In this document: one piece after another, positions 44,790-54,910 of the stretch
Layout: every line of letters starts with the position of its first letter
Position numbering within the stretch: the stretch's first letter is position 1
DNA from: Hydractinia symbiolongicarpus
Lineage: Eukaryota > Cnidaria > Hydrozoa > Anthoathecata > Hydractiniidae
Reading direction: 5' to 3'
DNA: 64,000 nt
Assembly (NCBI RefSeq): GCF_029227915.1
Contig: NC_079878.1
Coordinates: forward strand, 18,974,001-19,038,000
Translations under genes and position numbers: made by a program
Notes under the pieces: generated by a model
Told to the model about the DNA's origin: nothing
The model's input: the letters and a program-made list of their open reading frames with translations, nothing else
The model's database searches: none

Positions 44790-46082
44790 ATGCCGATTAA
44801 TCCAATATATGAAGGAGACGATGAAGATACTTCGTTTACACCAGAAAAAGACATGACGGAGCAGTCTGTGGAGGGATCTATCAGTATGCCCAGGGTTCCG
44901 AGTATGGAGTGGGCCGAGACAGAATGGACTGAGAAAGACACCACGACGGGGAAACAACAGGTCACGGCAAGGCAGGAGCTACTAAGATCGAAAGTTGGAT
45001 AGCTTTTACGAAGCCTTTAGTGATGAGCTGGGAGAGCTGAGTTCGAGACACTACGACAAGTTTGAGTTGAGAGGGACTCGGCTTCTTTACGATGGCAAGG
45101 AGCTCACGGAAAAAGAATGGTGAATTAAGTAGCATTACCGTGCTACGGGGTAGGCTAGGTGCTGGGCGATTGCGAGCCATGGGGTTCGACGACTATACTA
45201 CACCACACAAGGGCAGTAAGACGATGGCCCAGAGGCTCCTTAACGAATTGGATAATGTCAATGAAAAGTTTGATGACATTGAAATGTTGCCGCTACTCGA
45301 GAACGTGCTCGATGACACGAAGAGCCTGATCGAAGATACTTCCTTTGGCGGGGATATCACAGAGCGTGAAAGAAGAGGGTTAAACCGCGAGCTTCAAACG
45401 CTAAGAGGTAATCTCAAGCACTTGAAAGGAAAGATGGTTTTCTACGACAGTGAGATCGACAAAGCAGAAGCCAAGGTAAAAGGGCTCGAGAGCAAGAAGG
45501 CCACGCCCGGGGCATCTGAGGAACAGCTAGCCATCTGGAACGAAGACATAAAGCAAGCGAAGGAAGACCTTCAACGACTACAGGACTAAAAAGAGGCCAC
45601 GGCAAAAGCACACGGTTTACTATCATCCAACACCCAAAGCCAGCTGCTGCACATCAAAGAGACATTGATGAAAATCGCGGGGGATGACACGTCACTCGTG
45701 AGAAAAGCTCAAGATTCTCTTCAAGGAACAAGGCTTGACAATAGCGAGCATCTTCTCGGCTATCGATCTGCTCATATCCACCATCATACTCCCTGTGGGA
45801 GGTGGCGGAGGAGCTGCTGCAACTGGAAGAATTACTGGTGGCAAGCGTTTTGTACGGAAACAGCTTGAAAGACTCGGAAAATTCCTAAAGTACCTAGCAG
45901 ACAAAGCAGGCGCAGCACTACCAGGGATTATTGGCAGCGTGGTCTCGTTCTTTTTCAGAGTTGCAGCAAGAGTTGTGGAGTATGTAGCAAAACACCTCTA
46001 CCTGACCATCGCAGGTGCTGTGGGTATAGTTGTTGCCTATATATGTAACAGGATGAACACACGTCGTGGTAAGAGATCGTAG
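44790..46082 (+). pseudogene. Coiled-coil and membrane protein of element B (frameshifted)
   Basis: Start at 44790 (MPINPIYEGDDEDTSF). Then: FRAMES change at about 45000; YDKFELRGTRLLYDGKELTE; LGAGRLRAMGFDDYTTPHKG; long coiled coil 45210-45600 (ERRGLNRELQTLRGNLKHLK); HIKETLMKIAGDDTSL; frame change near 45700; MTIASIFSAIDLLISTIILP; Gly/Ala linker; KQLERLGKFLKYLADKAGAA; LPGIIGSVVSFFFRVAARVV and a last hydrophobic LTIAGAVGIVVAYI with a basic tail. Same order of parts as A 31508-32727, with an extra C-terminal hydrophobic segment. In-frame TGA/TAA near 45121 and 45587. Confidence 0.7.
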
Positions 46083-46234
46083 AGCTGTGAATCTGGTAAA
46101 GCACTGGTGTTTTACCAAACAAGTAGCTCTTACTTGAACCAGATATACGCTAAAATTAACTTAACTCCTAGAGTTACCAAGGTAGCCTTGGTTTCATCGT
46201 GAGCATCAGAAATATGAGACTCTGGCTGGGTGGT

Positions 46235-47209
46235 CTAACTACGACCACCCACTTCATGACGTGGTACTTTGGGACGCTGTGGTTCTGGCTGCGTACGAGC
46301 AACCGTCAAAGGCTCGCTACTAGAACTCTGAACCGTACGGTGAAGCTTGCGAGCGTTGATCTGGGGGTTAACACAAATAGTGAAATAGTCCTTACTGATT
46401 AAGATCTTGTTCGTAAAATTCATAATCTTTCCGATCCTCAACCCCATATCACTCGGAATCATATACACTCCATGAGCAACACTATAATCGACCTTGCTTC
46501 GTGCATACCTAAGTACATTCTCAAACTCATCGATCTCCGTACTTGTGTTGGTAGGCCTTTTAATGAGATCCTCGAATCTCGTTAAGTATAGACGTTGGGC
46601 ATCGATTGCACTCCCTTGATTACTGATGTTGGACCTCGCGTTAGCTTGACTCTGAAGTATGAGATAAGCGCAAAATCTTACGCTTTGGGATAACCGGTCA
46701 ATACCTATACAAGTGAGGCCTTGAGAAGTTTCGAGAATCCATCGACTCCATGAATCTTCATCGAAATAGCTAGACCCGCTGCCTGTATAGTCTTTGCGAA
46801 TAGCTTGCCAGTTACTGAACAAGGCCTCGTTCCTCCACTCTTGCTCGCTGCTACTTACCCCAAATTCACGTGCTAATTGCTGGAATTTTTGGTTGTTGAA
46901 AGGGTTGTTGAGGCGTCGAAAACCTATCTGAACTCGGTAGAGACACTTTGAGATCTTGAAGAATTTATGAATCTGGAAGTACACGTTGAATCTGTAGACA
47001 CTGCGAACAAGAGGTAAAGAGGCGGTCAGATGTTGCATGGAAATAGCACAAGCTGAAGTTGCGCAGTAGGTAGCAAAATTGAGCTGAGGGGACCAGAGGC
47101 TGAAGGGGTGGCTTTGCCATGTATTCAACACCACACTAGAATAGAATTCATAGTCGACAAAGATGTTGGGGAATTTCATCATCAACGAGGACCCCTTTGC
47201 ATCTATCAT
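46235..47209 (-). CDS. Large accessory (capsid-associated) protein of element B
   Basis: A 324-codon open frame, the longest intact one of the element. Seen: PNIFVDYEFYSSVVLNTWQS near the N-terminus, FSLWSPQLNFATYCATSACA, LVRSVYRFNVYFQIHKFFKI, LETSQGLTCIGIDRLSQSVR, and SKVDYSVAHGVYMIPSDMGL RIGKI near the C-terminus, then a Pro/Gln-rich tail. I recall close relatives in cnidarian Polinton-like elements, always unnamed. Probably a structural protein. It is divergent from 47326-48003 across about 117 bp. The ATG used here (47209) may be internal: family members often begin further upstream. Confidence 0.65.
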   Translation of the reverse strand: MIDAKGSSLMMKFPNIFVDYEFYSSVVLNTWQSHPFSLWSPQLNFATYCATSACAISMQHLTASLPLVRSVYRFNVYFQIHKFFKISKCLYRVQIGFRRLNNPFNNQKFQQLAREFGVSSSEQEWRNEALFSNWQAIRKDYTGSGSSYFDEDSWSRWILETSQGLTCIGIDRLSQSVRFCAYLILQSQANARSNISNQGSAIDAQRLYLTRFEDLIKRPTNTSTEIDEFENVLRYARSKVDYSVAHGVYMIPSDMGLRIGKIMNFTNKILISKDYFTICVNPQINARKLHRTVQSSSSEPLTVARTQPEPQRPKVPRHEVGGRS

Positions 47210-47325
47210 GATGTCTTGCGTTGAGAGATCATCACCCTTGAGTCTCTCGAAATAGCGCCCATGTGTAGGGGCATACTTTGCTTTGGGCTTTATACGAGTA
47301 AATGCTCATGTTTATTTAAAGAAAC

Positions 47326-48003
47326 ATGAAGCAACTGTATATTACAGATGTCGGCAAACCTACGATATTCGACCCTGATCTGGGGGAAGGCACGAGGATC
47401 GCTCTAAAATCCATCAGTTCCCGCCCCAGGTGGTGGAATCTCTTCAAAAAGAGCGAGTTCAATGTATATAAAGCGATGACCGATATAAATATCGAACCGT
47501 TGGAAGTCCTCATCTCAATCGAGCCAGGGTTGTATAGAATCGAGGATCTGGCGGCCATAGTAAACAGTCAATCCGAGGGCAAGATCAAGCTCTCCGTGCT
47601 CAGGAACGGAGTCTGCAGACTCTGGGTTAAGAAGAGATACGGTGTGTTAATTGATCAACAACTGCAGGACATTATGGGTTATGGGGCTGATGCCAAGGTA
47701 CTGTTCACAGAGGGAGACCATGACAGCCGCTACAAGACTGACGTTCACCAGCGGCTGAGACTAACGTGTAACCAGATAGATACGGATTACTGTCTTTTAA
47801 ATGGTGAGAAATCCAATATACTGGCAATGCTCCCCATCAAAGAGTTGACTGATTGGGGGGACATGCTTACCTGGAATTTCGATAACCCCGTATACCTACG
47901 GCTTAAGAGTTCAACAGACAGGCTGGAGTTTATGATCATAAACGAGTTTCAAAACAATAAGAACCCTTTCGTGGGAATTACTATGCATTTGCTGATAGAA
48001 TAA
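47326..48003 (+). CDS. Capsid-accessory (minor-capsid or penton-like) protein of element B
   Basis: Intact 225-codon frame, ATG at 47326 behind TTTATTTAAAGAAAC. Seen: EVLISIEPGLYRIEDLAAIV near the middle; VLRNGVCRLWVKKRYGVLID; DTDYCLLNGEKSNILAMLPI; DWGDMLTWNFDNPVYLRLKS; and LEFMIINEFQNN at the end. The mostly beta pattern and the RIEDLA/LPIK/VYL motifs agree with small beta-rich virion proteins in cnidarian Polinton-like elements. Penton identity is inferred, not shown. The stop at 48001-48003 is followed two bases later by the next ATG at 48006. Confidence 0.65.
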   Translation: MKQLYITDVGKPTIFDPDLGEGTRIALKSISSRPRWWNLFKKSEFNVYKAMTDINIEPLEVLISIEPGLYRIEDLAAIVNSQSEGKIKLSVLRNGVCRLWVKKRYGVLIDQQLQDIMGYGADAKVLFTEGDHDSRYKTDVHQRLRLTCNQIDTDYCLLNGEKSNILAMLPIKELTDWGDMLTWNFDNPVYLRLKSSTDRLEFMIINEFQNNKNPFVGITMHLLIE

Positions 48004-48005
48004 AT

Positions 48006-48467
48006 ATGAGCAAAATTACAAAGTTTTATCCACACTTATCACCAAGTGCACCTCCTGATGGCACGGAGGTAAATGAAAGCCAAGTATACAGACTTAAGAA
48101 AATCGAGGAAGTGGAGCAATACCTGCGTAATGAGATTAAAGAGCAGGACAGGCTCGCTGAAACGTTCAAGATGCATGGTACGTGAGTTAGGTACACTGAT
48201 ATTGGATTACTCGCTGTAAGTGTCATTACTTCGGGCGTTGGAATTGGTAGTATGCTATCCGGAATTGGCGTGCCTCTGGCCGTAGCTATGGGTGGGATCA
48301 CGATAGCCGTAGAATTAGGGCAAGCGGGCCTGAGGAATACGGGCAAGAGGCTAGATGTCAAAAGCAAAAAGCACGAAAGCATCTGGCTGCTGGCAGAGAC
48401 CAAGCTAAATTCCGTCGTTGACTTGATCTCGAGATCTGTGGAGAATGGTGTGATTAGCGATTATTAG
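48006..48467 (+). pseudogene. Glycine-rich membrane protein of element B (in-frame stop)
   Basis: ATG at 48006 behind GATAGAATAAAT. N-terminus KKIEEVEQYLRNEIKEQDRL, an in-frame TGA at 48183-48185, then LAVSVITSGVGIGSMLSGIG, GVPLAVAMGGITIAVELGQA, GLRNTGKRLDVKSKKHESIW and KLNSVVDLISRSVENGVISD. Matches A 30010-30628. The A copy is interrupted eight codons further on, by a frame change rather than a stop. The charged C-terminal helix present in A is cut short here. The 3' end overlaps the next gene, tail to tail, by 14 bp. Confidence 0.68.
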
Positions 48468-48831
48468 AGTACTTCTCCAGTGTTTCGGTCAAAGGTGTGA
48501 TCACCATCATGTACGACACGTCGCTGCCTTTCAGCGAGCTCTCTTGTGTATTGTTCGAGGTTCTTCTGAACTGGCGATACTTGCGTAAGGAGACGTCTAT
48601 CTGTGTCGACTCCTTGTACCTGGCCTTGACAATGGCTTCGAGGAGCTCGGGCTTATTCATAGTGGAGTATTTTCCAATACCTAGTGCTTTCGCACCCTTT
48701 TTAAGTTCGGGAACGTTCATAGTGACATAGCGAAGAATGCCCAGTGCTGCTTCCTTCTTAAGTTCGGAGATGTTCCTAGTGGCGTAGCGAAGAATGCATA
48801 GTGCTTCTTTTTTCAGTTCGTTAACGTTCAT
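48454..48831 (-). CDS. SAP/Rho-N-like repeat protein of element B
   Basis: Start chosen at ATG 48831 (MNVNELKKEALCILRYATRN), behind AGAAACAAAC. Four tandem helix-turn-helix units follow: NISELKKEAALGILRYVTMN, VPELKKGAKALGIGKYSTMN, KPELLEAIVKARYK. The last is a standard SAP/Rho-N motif. The C-terminal half is Ser/Lys-rich with MVITPLTETLEKYS. In element A a single such unit is fused to the DUF4116-like repeats; here the units form a separate protein. SAP domains bind nucleic acid; packaging or replication roles are inference. Confidence 0.6.
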   Translation of the reverse strand: MNVNELKKEALCILRYATRNISELKKEAALGILRYVTMNVPELKKGAKALGIGKYSTMNKPELLEAIVKARYKESTQIDVSLRKYRQFRRTSNNTQESSLKGSDVSYMMVITPLTETLEKYSNNR

Positions 48832-48958
48832 GTTTGTTTCTATGGCTGAAGACAACCATCAAACCTTTGCATCCACTACAACTCAGTGACGCTCTGAGCG
48901 CTGATCAGGTAAAACCGAAGGTTCACCTGATTACTACTATCCGATTAACTGTTGTTTC

Positions 48959-49171
48959 TTACTGGAGATCTACGGTGTCGTCGGATGGTGGAGAGTCAAA
49001 GTTTTCGGTTTCTTCCTCTGAAAAACCTCCTTCATCATCATCATCTATCATCAGCGACTGTTTTGGTATGTCGTGAGCCCCAGTGATGATCGCTTGCCGA
49101 ATCTCGAGGCTCCTTTCTGGGATGGTGTTAGACGAAAGGTATAAATCTCTGTAAGTTATGGCTGCCACCAT
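48959..49171 (-). CDS. Small acidic-tailed protein of element B
   Basis: Seventy residues: YRDLYLSSNTIPERSLEIRQ followed by an acidic C-terminus (IDDDDEGGFSEEETENFDSP). No domain recognised and no visible partner in element A. Lies in the same orientation as its neighbours, 16 bp from the next frame, which favours a real gene or the end of the broken gene 49188-49668. Confidence 0.4.
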   Translation of the reverse strand: MVAAITYRDLYLSSNTIPERSLEIRQAIITGAHDIPKQSLMIDDDDEGGFSEEETENFDSPPSDDTVDLQ

Positions 49172-49187
49172 GGAAAGCCTCTTCCCA

Positions 49188-49668
49188 TCATAAATAGCCG
49201 GATCTACTTGCCGTCGGTGCCTGTTGAAGAATGGCGTGGTTATCTTCCTGACTGGCTTGCCGTCTTTGTACTTTGTACTTTGTGCCCTGCTGGCAAAAGG
49301 TGGGAATTGATCTCTCCTTGATCGGGGAATTATCCGAGATGTGCTTGATCATGGGGTGCTTATAGTTCTTGGCGAGCTCACAGGTCCGGGCGTCGATCCT
49401 TTGCACGCACTTGATATAATCAGCCTGCTTTAGGTTTTCGGGGTCGATGATAAAGCACACTTTCCACTTGGCGGTCTCGTCCCACATAGTTGCGCTTGAA
49501 CTTGATCGTGTTGCCATGGACTGGAAAGTCGACCATCGACGAGATCACGACCTTGTTCACATCGACTTCGGAAGGTTTCATGATTTTTGAGTCTACATTG
49601 AATAAGATGTTCGTGTTTGGTACTTCGATTTCAGAAAAGTTTAGTGTTTTGTTCATTTTGTCAGACAT
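49188..49668 (-). pseudogene. Unknown protein of element B (frameshifted)
   Basis: Start at 49668 behind CAAATAAAGAGAC. First frame: MNKTLNFSEIEVPNTNILFN, FPVHGNTIKFKRNYVG; a frame change near 49490; second frame: WDETAKWKVCFIIDPENLKQ, CVQRIDARTCELAKNYKHPM, KERSIPTFCQQGTKYKVQRR. The order of a beta-rich N-terminus and short C-terminal strands resembles a single-strand-binding-like or structural protein, but that is speculation. Occupies the position of A 29532-29915. Confidence 0.5.
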
Positions 49669-49696
49669 GTCTCTTTATTTGTAGAAAAACAAAACC

Positions 49697-49855
49697 TCAA
49701 CTAGCATCACATGGACAGCTACCATCATTATACGCGATGTACTCCTGCCAGCAGTGCCAGCGGAGCAGCTTAGCTTTTATGAAGAACCTTCGTCCAGAGG
49801 AGCATCTGTCATAGGTGTCGAGTACTCGTTCACATTCATCGCATTGTTCCTTCAT
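49697..49855 (-). CDS. Cys-rich mini-protein of element B (52 aa)
   Basis: ATG at 49855, three bases after the stop of the upstream DUF4116-like gene. MKEQCDECERVLDTYDRCSS, then WHCWQEYIAYNDGSCPC and a stop. It aligns with A 29347 over its length; one Cys of the A pattern (TCG to SSG) is lost. Too short for most gene finders. Conservation across A and B supports that it is expressed. Confidence 0.62.
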   Translation of the reverse strand: MKEQCDECERVLDTYDRCSSGRRFFIKAKLLRWHCWQEYIAYNDGSCPCDAS

Positions 49856-49858
49856 CGT

Positions 49859-50378
49859 TTATTTACTCCACAAGAGCTCAAGGTCTGCCTTTTCATCCTT
49901 TGAAAAACACCAGTCTATTGCTCTGTTGGGATGCCAAGCCACTGGTAGTAATTCCTTGTTAATCCTATACTTCTCCGCTTTCCGCTGACGATAGGCTTCG
50001 AGCAGATCATTGTTACCCATGCACATTTCCCGAGTCACGAACCAGTCCGGAACATACCAGAGCATCTCCGGCACCTCCTGAACCGCTCTGGTACACATTT
50101 CACGGGTTTTGAAATGATCCAGAACATCCTCGAGCGTCCATGGGTTCTGCTGAACCGCCATGGCACACATCTCCTGCGTCTTGAAACGATCTGGAGCATA
50201 TTCGAGCGTCCATGGTTTCTGCCGAACTGCCCGAGCACACATTTCCTGGGTCTTAAAATGGTCCGGAACATAATAAAGCATCACGGGGCATCTCCGTACT
50301 CTCCTGATCCAGCGTTCCCCCTCCCGCCGCAGCATATTCTCTCGTATTTTCCCAAATTTTTTTCCCAAACCAACTCAT
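49859..50378 (-). CDS. DUF4116-like repeat protein of element B
   Basis: Probable start at ATG 50378 (MSWFGKKIWEN) directly behind GGGATAATAAAG, with one frame change near 50330; the alternative start at 50368 gives a continuous frame. Basic N-terminus, then four 24-residue repeats (VPDHFKTQEMCARAVRQKPW type) and the closing motif ELLPVAWHPNRAIDWCFSKD EKADLELLW. The same closing motif is in A 27723-28348. In this arrangement the gene is the outermost of the element. No enzymatic motif is seen; the repeats form short helical hairpins in the family. Confidence 0.7.
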
Positions 50379-50470
50379 CTTTATTATCCCGACCTCGGCA
50401 GGGGATCCTTGAGTAAGGGACTTTCCCCTACTCAATTGCGCAATCTCCATTTTTGTTGATGTCAGCATTA

Positions 50471-51863
50471 TTTCCGTTAGTCGCTATTGCGCATGCGTAG
50501 GATGTTATCGGAATCGTATTTGGTTTTCGGATTTGTCGGAATTGGGATTTCGGATTTCGGGAATTTGGGGAATTTCACTTGTCGTCGTCGTCGACTGCGC
50601 TAGAACGAACATTTTCCTATCTCTATCTTTTCATTTTGCCACCCACGATTCGAAAGATTTTCGTACCATGCGTTGTACGTTTAAACGGATTACGTGTAGA
50701 TAAGAAATCTTCACAAAGTTTCTCCTACAGGTTATCCGTCAGGTTTTGACCTTCCGTTTAAACGTATCGTGTATTTCAGCCTTACTGTGCGCATTTGTAA
50801 TTAAAGGGTGGGCGCTTATTCGCACTGGGCGCTTAGTTGGTAACTGGGCGCTTGTGATAAAAACAAACAAAAATCTCAGGCCCGCTGGTTGTGTTGCTTT
50901 TTGCGAGATCTGGTTTGTATTTTGTTTGGTATACTTTTCTTTTATTTCTTCTTGCGGCTTCTGTACCAGGAAATGCTAAGATTGAATTTAGTTTACTAAC
51001 AACTAACTACACTATTAAGCTCAGCCTGCCTTCATAACCAATTTAAATCGTTGGTTCAGTAATGAAATGAAAGTTTTAGCTACGTCTAGTTGGCGTTGCT
51101 TTACAATAAAAAACGAGCTATAGCTAGCTAGCTAGCTAGAAATTTAAAAAAGGTTGCAAAGCAGTTTGCTAGTTTCAAGAAAATCTTTTTTTTCAACCCT
51201 TATTGCTTTTCAGAAATTTATTCCGCAATACACCTTTACGATAATTCAATTGTACATGCGTTTCCACGGCTCTCCATTGTTTTACAATATCGGCAAAAGG
51301 GAGGTAAAAATCGTGTTTTTATGAGAGTTTGTTAGAGACGAAAGCGTGTTTTCTCTAGTTTTTTAACTTCTGTCGTATCAATTTCTTTCAAATTTTTAGG
51401 AAACGTTAATAATAATAAGATACAACTTATGCGTACTTTTTATTAAAAACAAAATGCGGCAAGAAAAGTTATCAAGAAAAAACGTGTTTTCTTAATAAAC
51501 TGTTATAAAAGTGTGATGTTTACCTCCTCCAATCACAAAATAAGCTGCTATGAAGTGTTAGTTTTCCCGAATTATCGTAAAAGTGTATTCGGTTCAGGTT
51601 TGTTGCCGTAGTGATGAGTTATAAAAGCTGTTTTTTTTTAAATACTATAAAGTTACCTATACAAGAAAATATCAATATTTAATCTTCTTTTTTGTCAGAT
51701 ATCCATAAAACGATCTCTTTAGCTCTCAAAAAACTCTCTCCGGAACAAGACGGCAAAGTTTTTTATTAAAGCCCTGGGTGTCAAAATATATGACGTAATA
51801 ACGTTCAGAAAGTTCATTTCTCCAGCGGTCGTCAATGAAGTAGCATTACTTTTAAGAATTAAA
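50471..51863. other. No gene recognised
   Basis: Mixed sequence right of element B. Holds a CTAGCTAGCTAGCTAG run (51122-51137), CGTCGTCGTCGAC near 50582, and a GGGCGCTTA/TTCGCACTGGGCGC set near 50810-50850. No terminal repeats that match the left side of element A were found. No coding region is supported. Confidence 0.45.
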
Positions 51864-52250
51864 ATGGTTAACCGTGCTGCTGTTGGGTGTTCAAATCGGT
51901 CCAACGATAATTCTGAAATAAGTTTCCTTAAAATTCCATCTAAGAAAAAAAAATTACAACGAAAGAAGTGACTCCAACATATACGCATGATGGTAATCTT
52001 CAAAAGGACGAAAGTTTTTACATAAGTTTAGCATTCTCTTGTAAACAAATATTGTCCCAAAAGACTTCATTTTTTAATTCTGGGAATGATAGCCAGAACC
52101 CAATTAGCTGTTCTGGATTTCAACTGCGGAGCGGCATGCTTTCAAGCAACTACGGTAGATGAAGACCTTCGCCATAAACAAGTATTCTCAAAGATCACAA
52201 AGATGGGTTGCTAAAAAAATACAGGGAAAAAAGAACCGCGATTATCTGGA
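51864..52250 (+). pseudogene. THAP-domain protein, N-terminal remnant
   Basis: ATG at 51864: MVNRAAVGCSNRSNDNSEIS, FLKIPSKKKKLQRK, which fits the C2CH THAP zinc finger (first Cys of CxxxC-type pair, then F-K-I-P). A stop or frame change at 51968 leads to RTHDGNLQKDESFYIS-like continuation, and the second Cys-His pair is lost. Further on, TTVDEDLRHKQVFSKITKMG. THAP domains bind DNA and occur in host factors and in P-type transposases. It is cut at about 52250 by LINE copy 2. Confidence 0.6.
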
Positions 52251-52254
52251 CATA

Positions 52255-52307
<53 letters not shown>

Positions 52308-54910
52308 TCTCGGCTTAACATCCGTTTTCCATGCTAGCATGAGTTGGACAGGGTATATCAATGACCCTCTTTTAATCTGATCTAGACTGTGTTAGATCTA
52401 AACTCAACTTCCGCTGTATCAAATCTGTCCGTATAACTTCCTGAAGTCTTTCTCGGTCTGCCTCTGGACTTTGCCCCAGGAACTATCAAGTCTCTACACT
52501 TTCTTACCCAATTATCCTCCTCCATTCTTTCCAAGTGCCCCAGCCAATTCAATCTTCTTATCTGGATAACATCTTTAATTCTACGGATACTTAGCCTGCT
52601 TCTTAGCTCATCTGAACTCTTTCTGTCTCTCAGACTGGGTGTTACACATCCATCTCATACCATTCTCATATCATTCCTTTCTAAACGATCAAGATCTTCC
52701 TGCTTCACTGCCCATGTCTCACTACCGTACAACATAACGCTTCTTACACAGGTCTCGTACAACCTACCTTTTACCTCAATTGACAAGACTCTCCTGGTCA
52801 ACAAAGAAAGTAACTCTCTGAACTTTTTCCAAACAGAACCTATCCTGCAAGTAACACTTCTTCCAACACCCCCTTCACTGCCCAACATATCACTTAAGTA
52901 ACAGAAGTTTTCAACTATCTCTACGAGCCACTGTTGTACATCGTTAAAGCTGGAAATACTTTATTCTCTGTAATCTCACCTTTGCAACGCTTGCATACAA
53001 ACTGAATGTCAGCTCTTAACCTTTCACCAATACTACTGCACTTCTTATGTACCCAATGCTTGCAAGTCTAACAAAAAATTGAGTTACTACCAACCTCTTT
53101 CCTGCAAACTCCACAAGGTCACTTTCCAACTACAAGGTCACACTTGGCTGCAATGCTACTAATCATGACCAACATTTACACTAAATTCATCACTAAGTGA
53201 ATCTTCTAGCATTGCTGTACATAGACTGTACCATCATAACTAGCCACTCATCCACACCTAATTTTATCATAGCCCACCAAATAACTTTACATGGCACTCT
53301 ATCAAAAGCTTTCTCTAAATCTACAAAGGCAAAATAGAGATTCTTTCTCTTTCCTAAATACTTTTCCTGAAGCTGTCTGAGTAAAAATATTGCATCTCTA
53401 GTGCCACGCCCTGGAACAAAACCAAATTGCATCCTATCTATATCAATTCTTTCTCTAAGTAACTTATCAATCACTCTTTCAATAACTTTCATTACTTGAT
53501 CAACCAACTTCAAACCTCTATAGTTACCTCTTTCTAATGCATCACCCTTGCCCTTGAAACAATTCACTATTACACTCGACTGCCACTCACTCGGAATAGC
53601 ACCATCCTTTATAATCTGATTAGCAAGATTTGTAATAAGCTCAACTCCAATATATCCAGATGCTTTTACCATCTCTGCAACAATACCTGATACTCCTGCA
53701 GCCTTGCCAATCTTCAATTTACTAATAGCCTCCACTACCCATTCTGTCTTGATCTGCATAGCTGGCCCTTCTACAACATCATCATCAGACAAATTATCCT
53801 CATCCCAATCAAACTCAGTGTTAAGCAACCTCTGATAATAATTCTTCCAAGCTACCCTTTTCTCCTCCACTGTGCTAGCCAACATTCATCATTACGTATA
53901 CACTTCTTACTCACAACATCTTGATTCATTTGCTTTGCTATCTTGAATTTGAACATTTGCAAATCTGTTTCTCTCTGCTTTTGATTTTTCCTTATACACT
54001 GCTGTAGTAAATATTTTTACTACCACCTGACTTCCACTCTTTCCAAAGTTTCCTCTTTTCCTTTATACACTGGTCAACCTCATTATTCCCCCACCAGGTC
54101 TGTCTATGTCTAGCTGGTCCTTTCGTCCACCCACAGGTAACATCAGAAGCTTTTAGAAGACATTCTTCAAAGTAGTCCAAGTACTTTCAACATTGTCACT
54201 ATCACATTGACCATTGTGTGCTAACTGCTGAACTTTTGCACTAAATTGTCTTGCTAAAATCTCTTCCTTCAGCTTCCAGACTTTACGACGGGGCCTGTAC
54301 TTTCCCTTGGCTTCTTTAACACTCTTCAAGATAATATCACAAACCAGCAACGTATGCTGGGAAACACACTCTTCCCCCGATATAACTTTCACGTCCTTCA
54401 CCACTTTCTTGTCTGACTTTCTAACCAGGAAGTAATCTATCTGTGTCTTACAACCACCTGACTCATATGTTATCAGCCTACTCTGTCTCTTACAGAATGA
54501 TGTGTTGCAAACCACCATGTCCGTTGCCATTCCAAACTCAAGCAATCTCTCCCCTTCCCTATTTCTGCTCCCAAATCCATAGACTCCATGCACACCTCTA
54601 TAACCTTCAGATGACTTCCCAACATGACCATTAAAGTCGCCGCCCACCATGACAAGTTCAGTGTCTCCAAACTTTGATGTGACTGCTATTAACTCATCAT
54701 AAAACTTATCTTTATCTTCCTCACTGAGTCCACACTGTGGAGCATAAACTGACAGAAAAGTGACAATTCTATTATCTATCAAAAACTTTATCACTATAAT
54801 ACGACTATTAACTTGCATAACATCTATTACTTTTTCTACCCACTTCTCTGCAACGAATATGCCAACTCCTCCATATCCATCACTATTACCAATCCAAAAA
54901 AGCTTATACC
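52255..54910 (-). mobile_element. RTE-like non-LTR retrotransposon copy 2 (longest copy)
   Basis: Minus strand, 3' tail of a GAT trinucleotide repeat (CAT run 52258-52305 on the plus strand), then TCTCGGCTTAACATCCG terminus. Coding order 5' to 3': endonuclease from about 54900 (DGYGGVGIFVAEKW, VVTFLSVYAPQCG-like, GGDFNGHVGKSSEG, CKTQIDYFLVR, basic linker 54153-54400), reverse transcriptase 53885-53193 ([33 protein letters not shown]), Cys/His module near 53000-53110, and tail 52888-52655 (ETWAVKQEDLDRLERNDMRM). It lacks the N-terminal part of the endonuclease. A deletion removes the YADD region around 53170, and several frame changes occur. Confidence 0.9.

Larger units (their letters stand above)
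42735..50470 (-). mobile_element. Polinton-like element B (decayed), inverted relative to A
   Basis: Gene order from the right: DUF4116-like repeat protein, Cys-rich mini-protein, unknown pair, SAP-like repeat protein, membrane protein, capsid-accessory pair, coiled-coil/membrane protein, major-capsid N-terminus, then the first half of a protein-primed DNA polymerase B (opposite strand). It matches element A gene by gene in mirrored order, but the proteins differ at many residues, so A and B are separate lineages and not a recent palindrome. No integrase, ATPase, protease or terminal inverted repeats were found. Confidence 0.7.

Noticed and set aside
27430-50470. A and B as an assembly palindrome
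   Set aside because: The matching proteins differ at many positions and in lesions and gene content, so they are not the two arms of one artefact.
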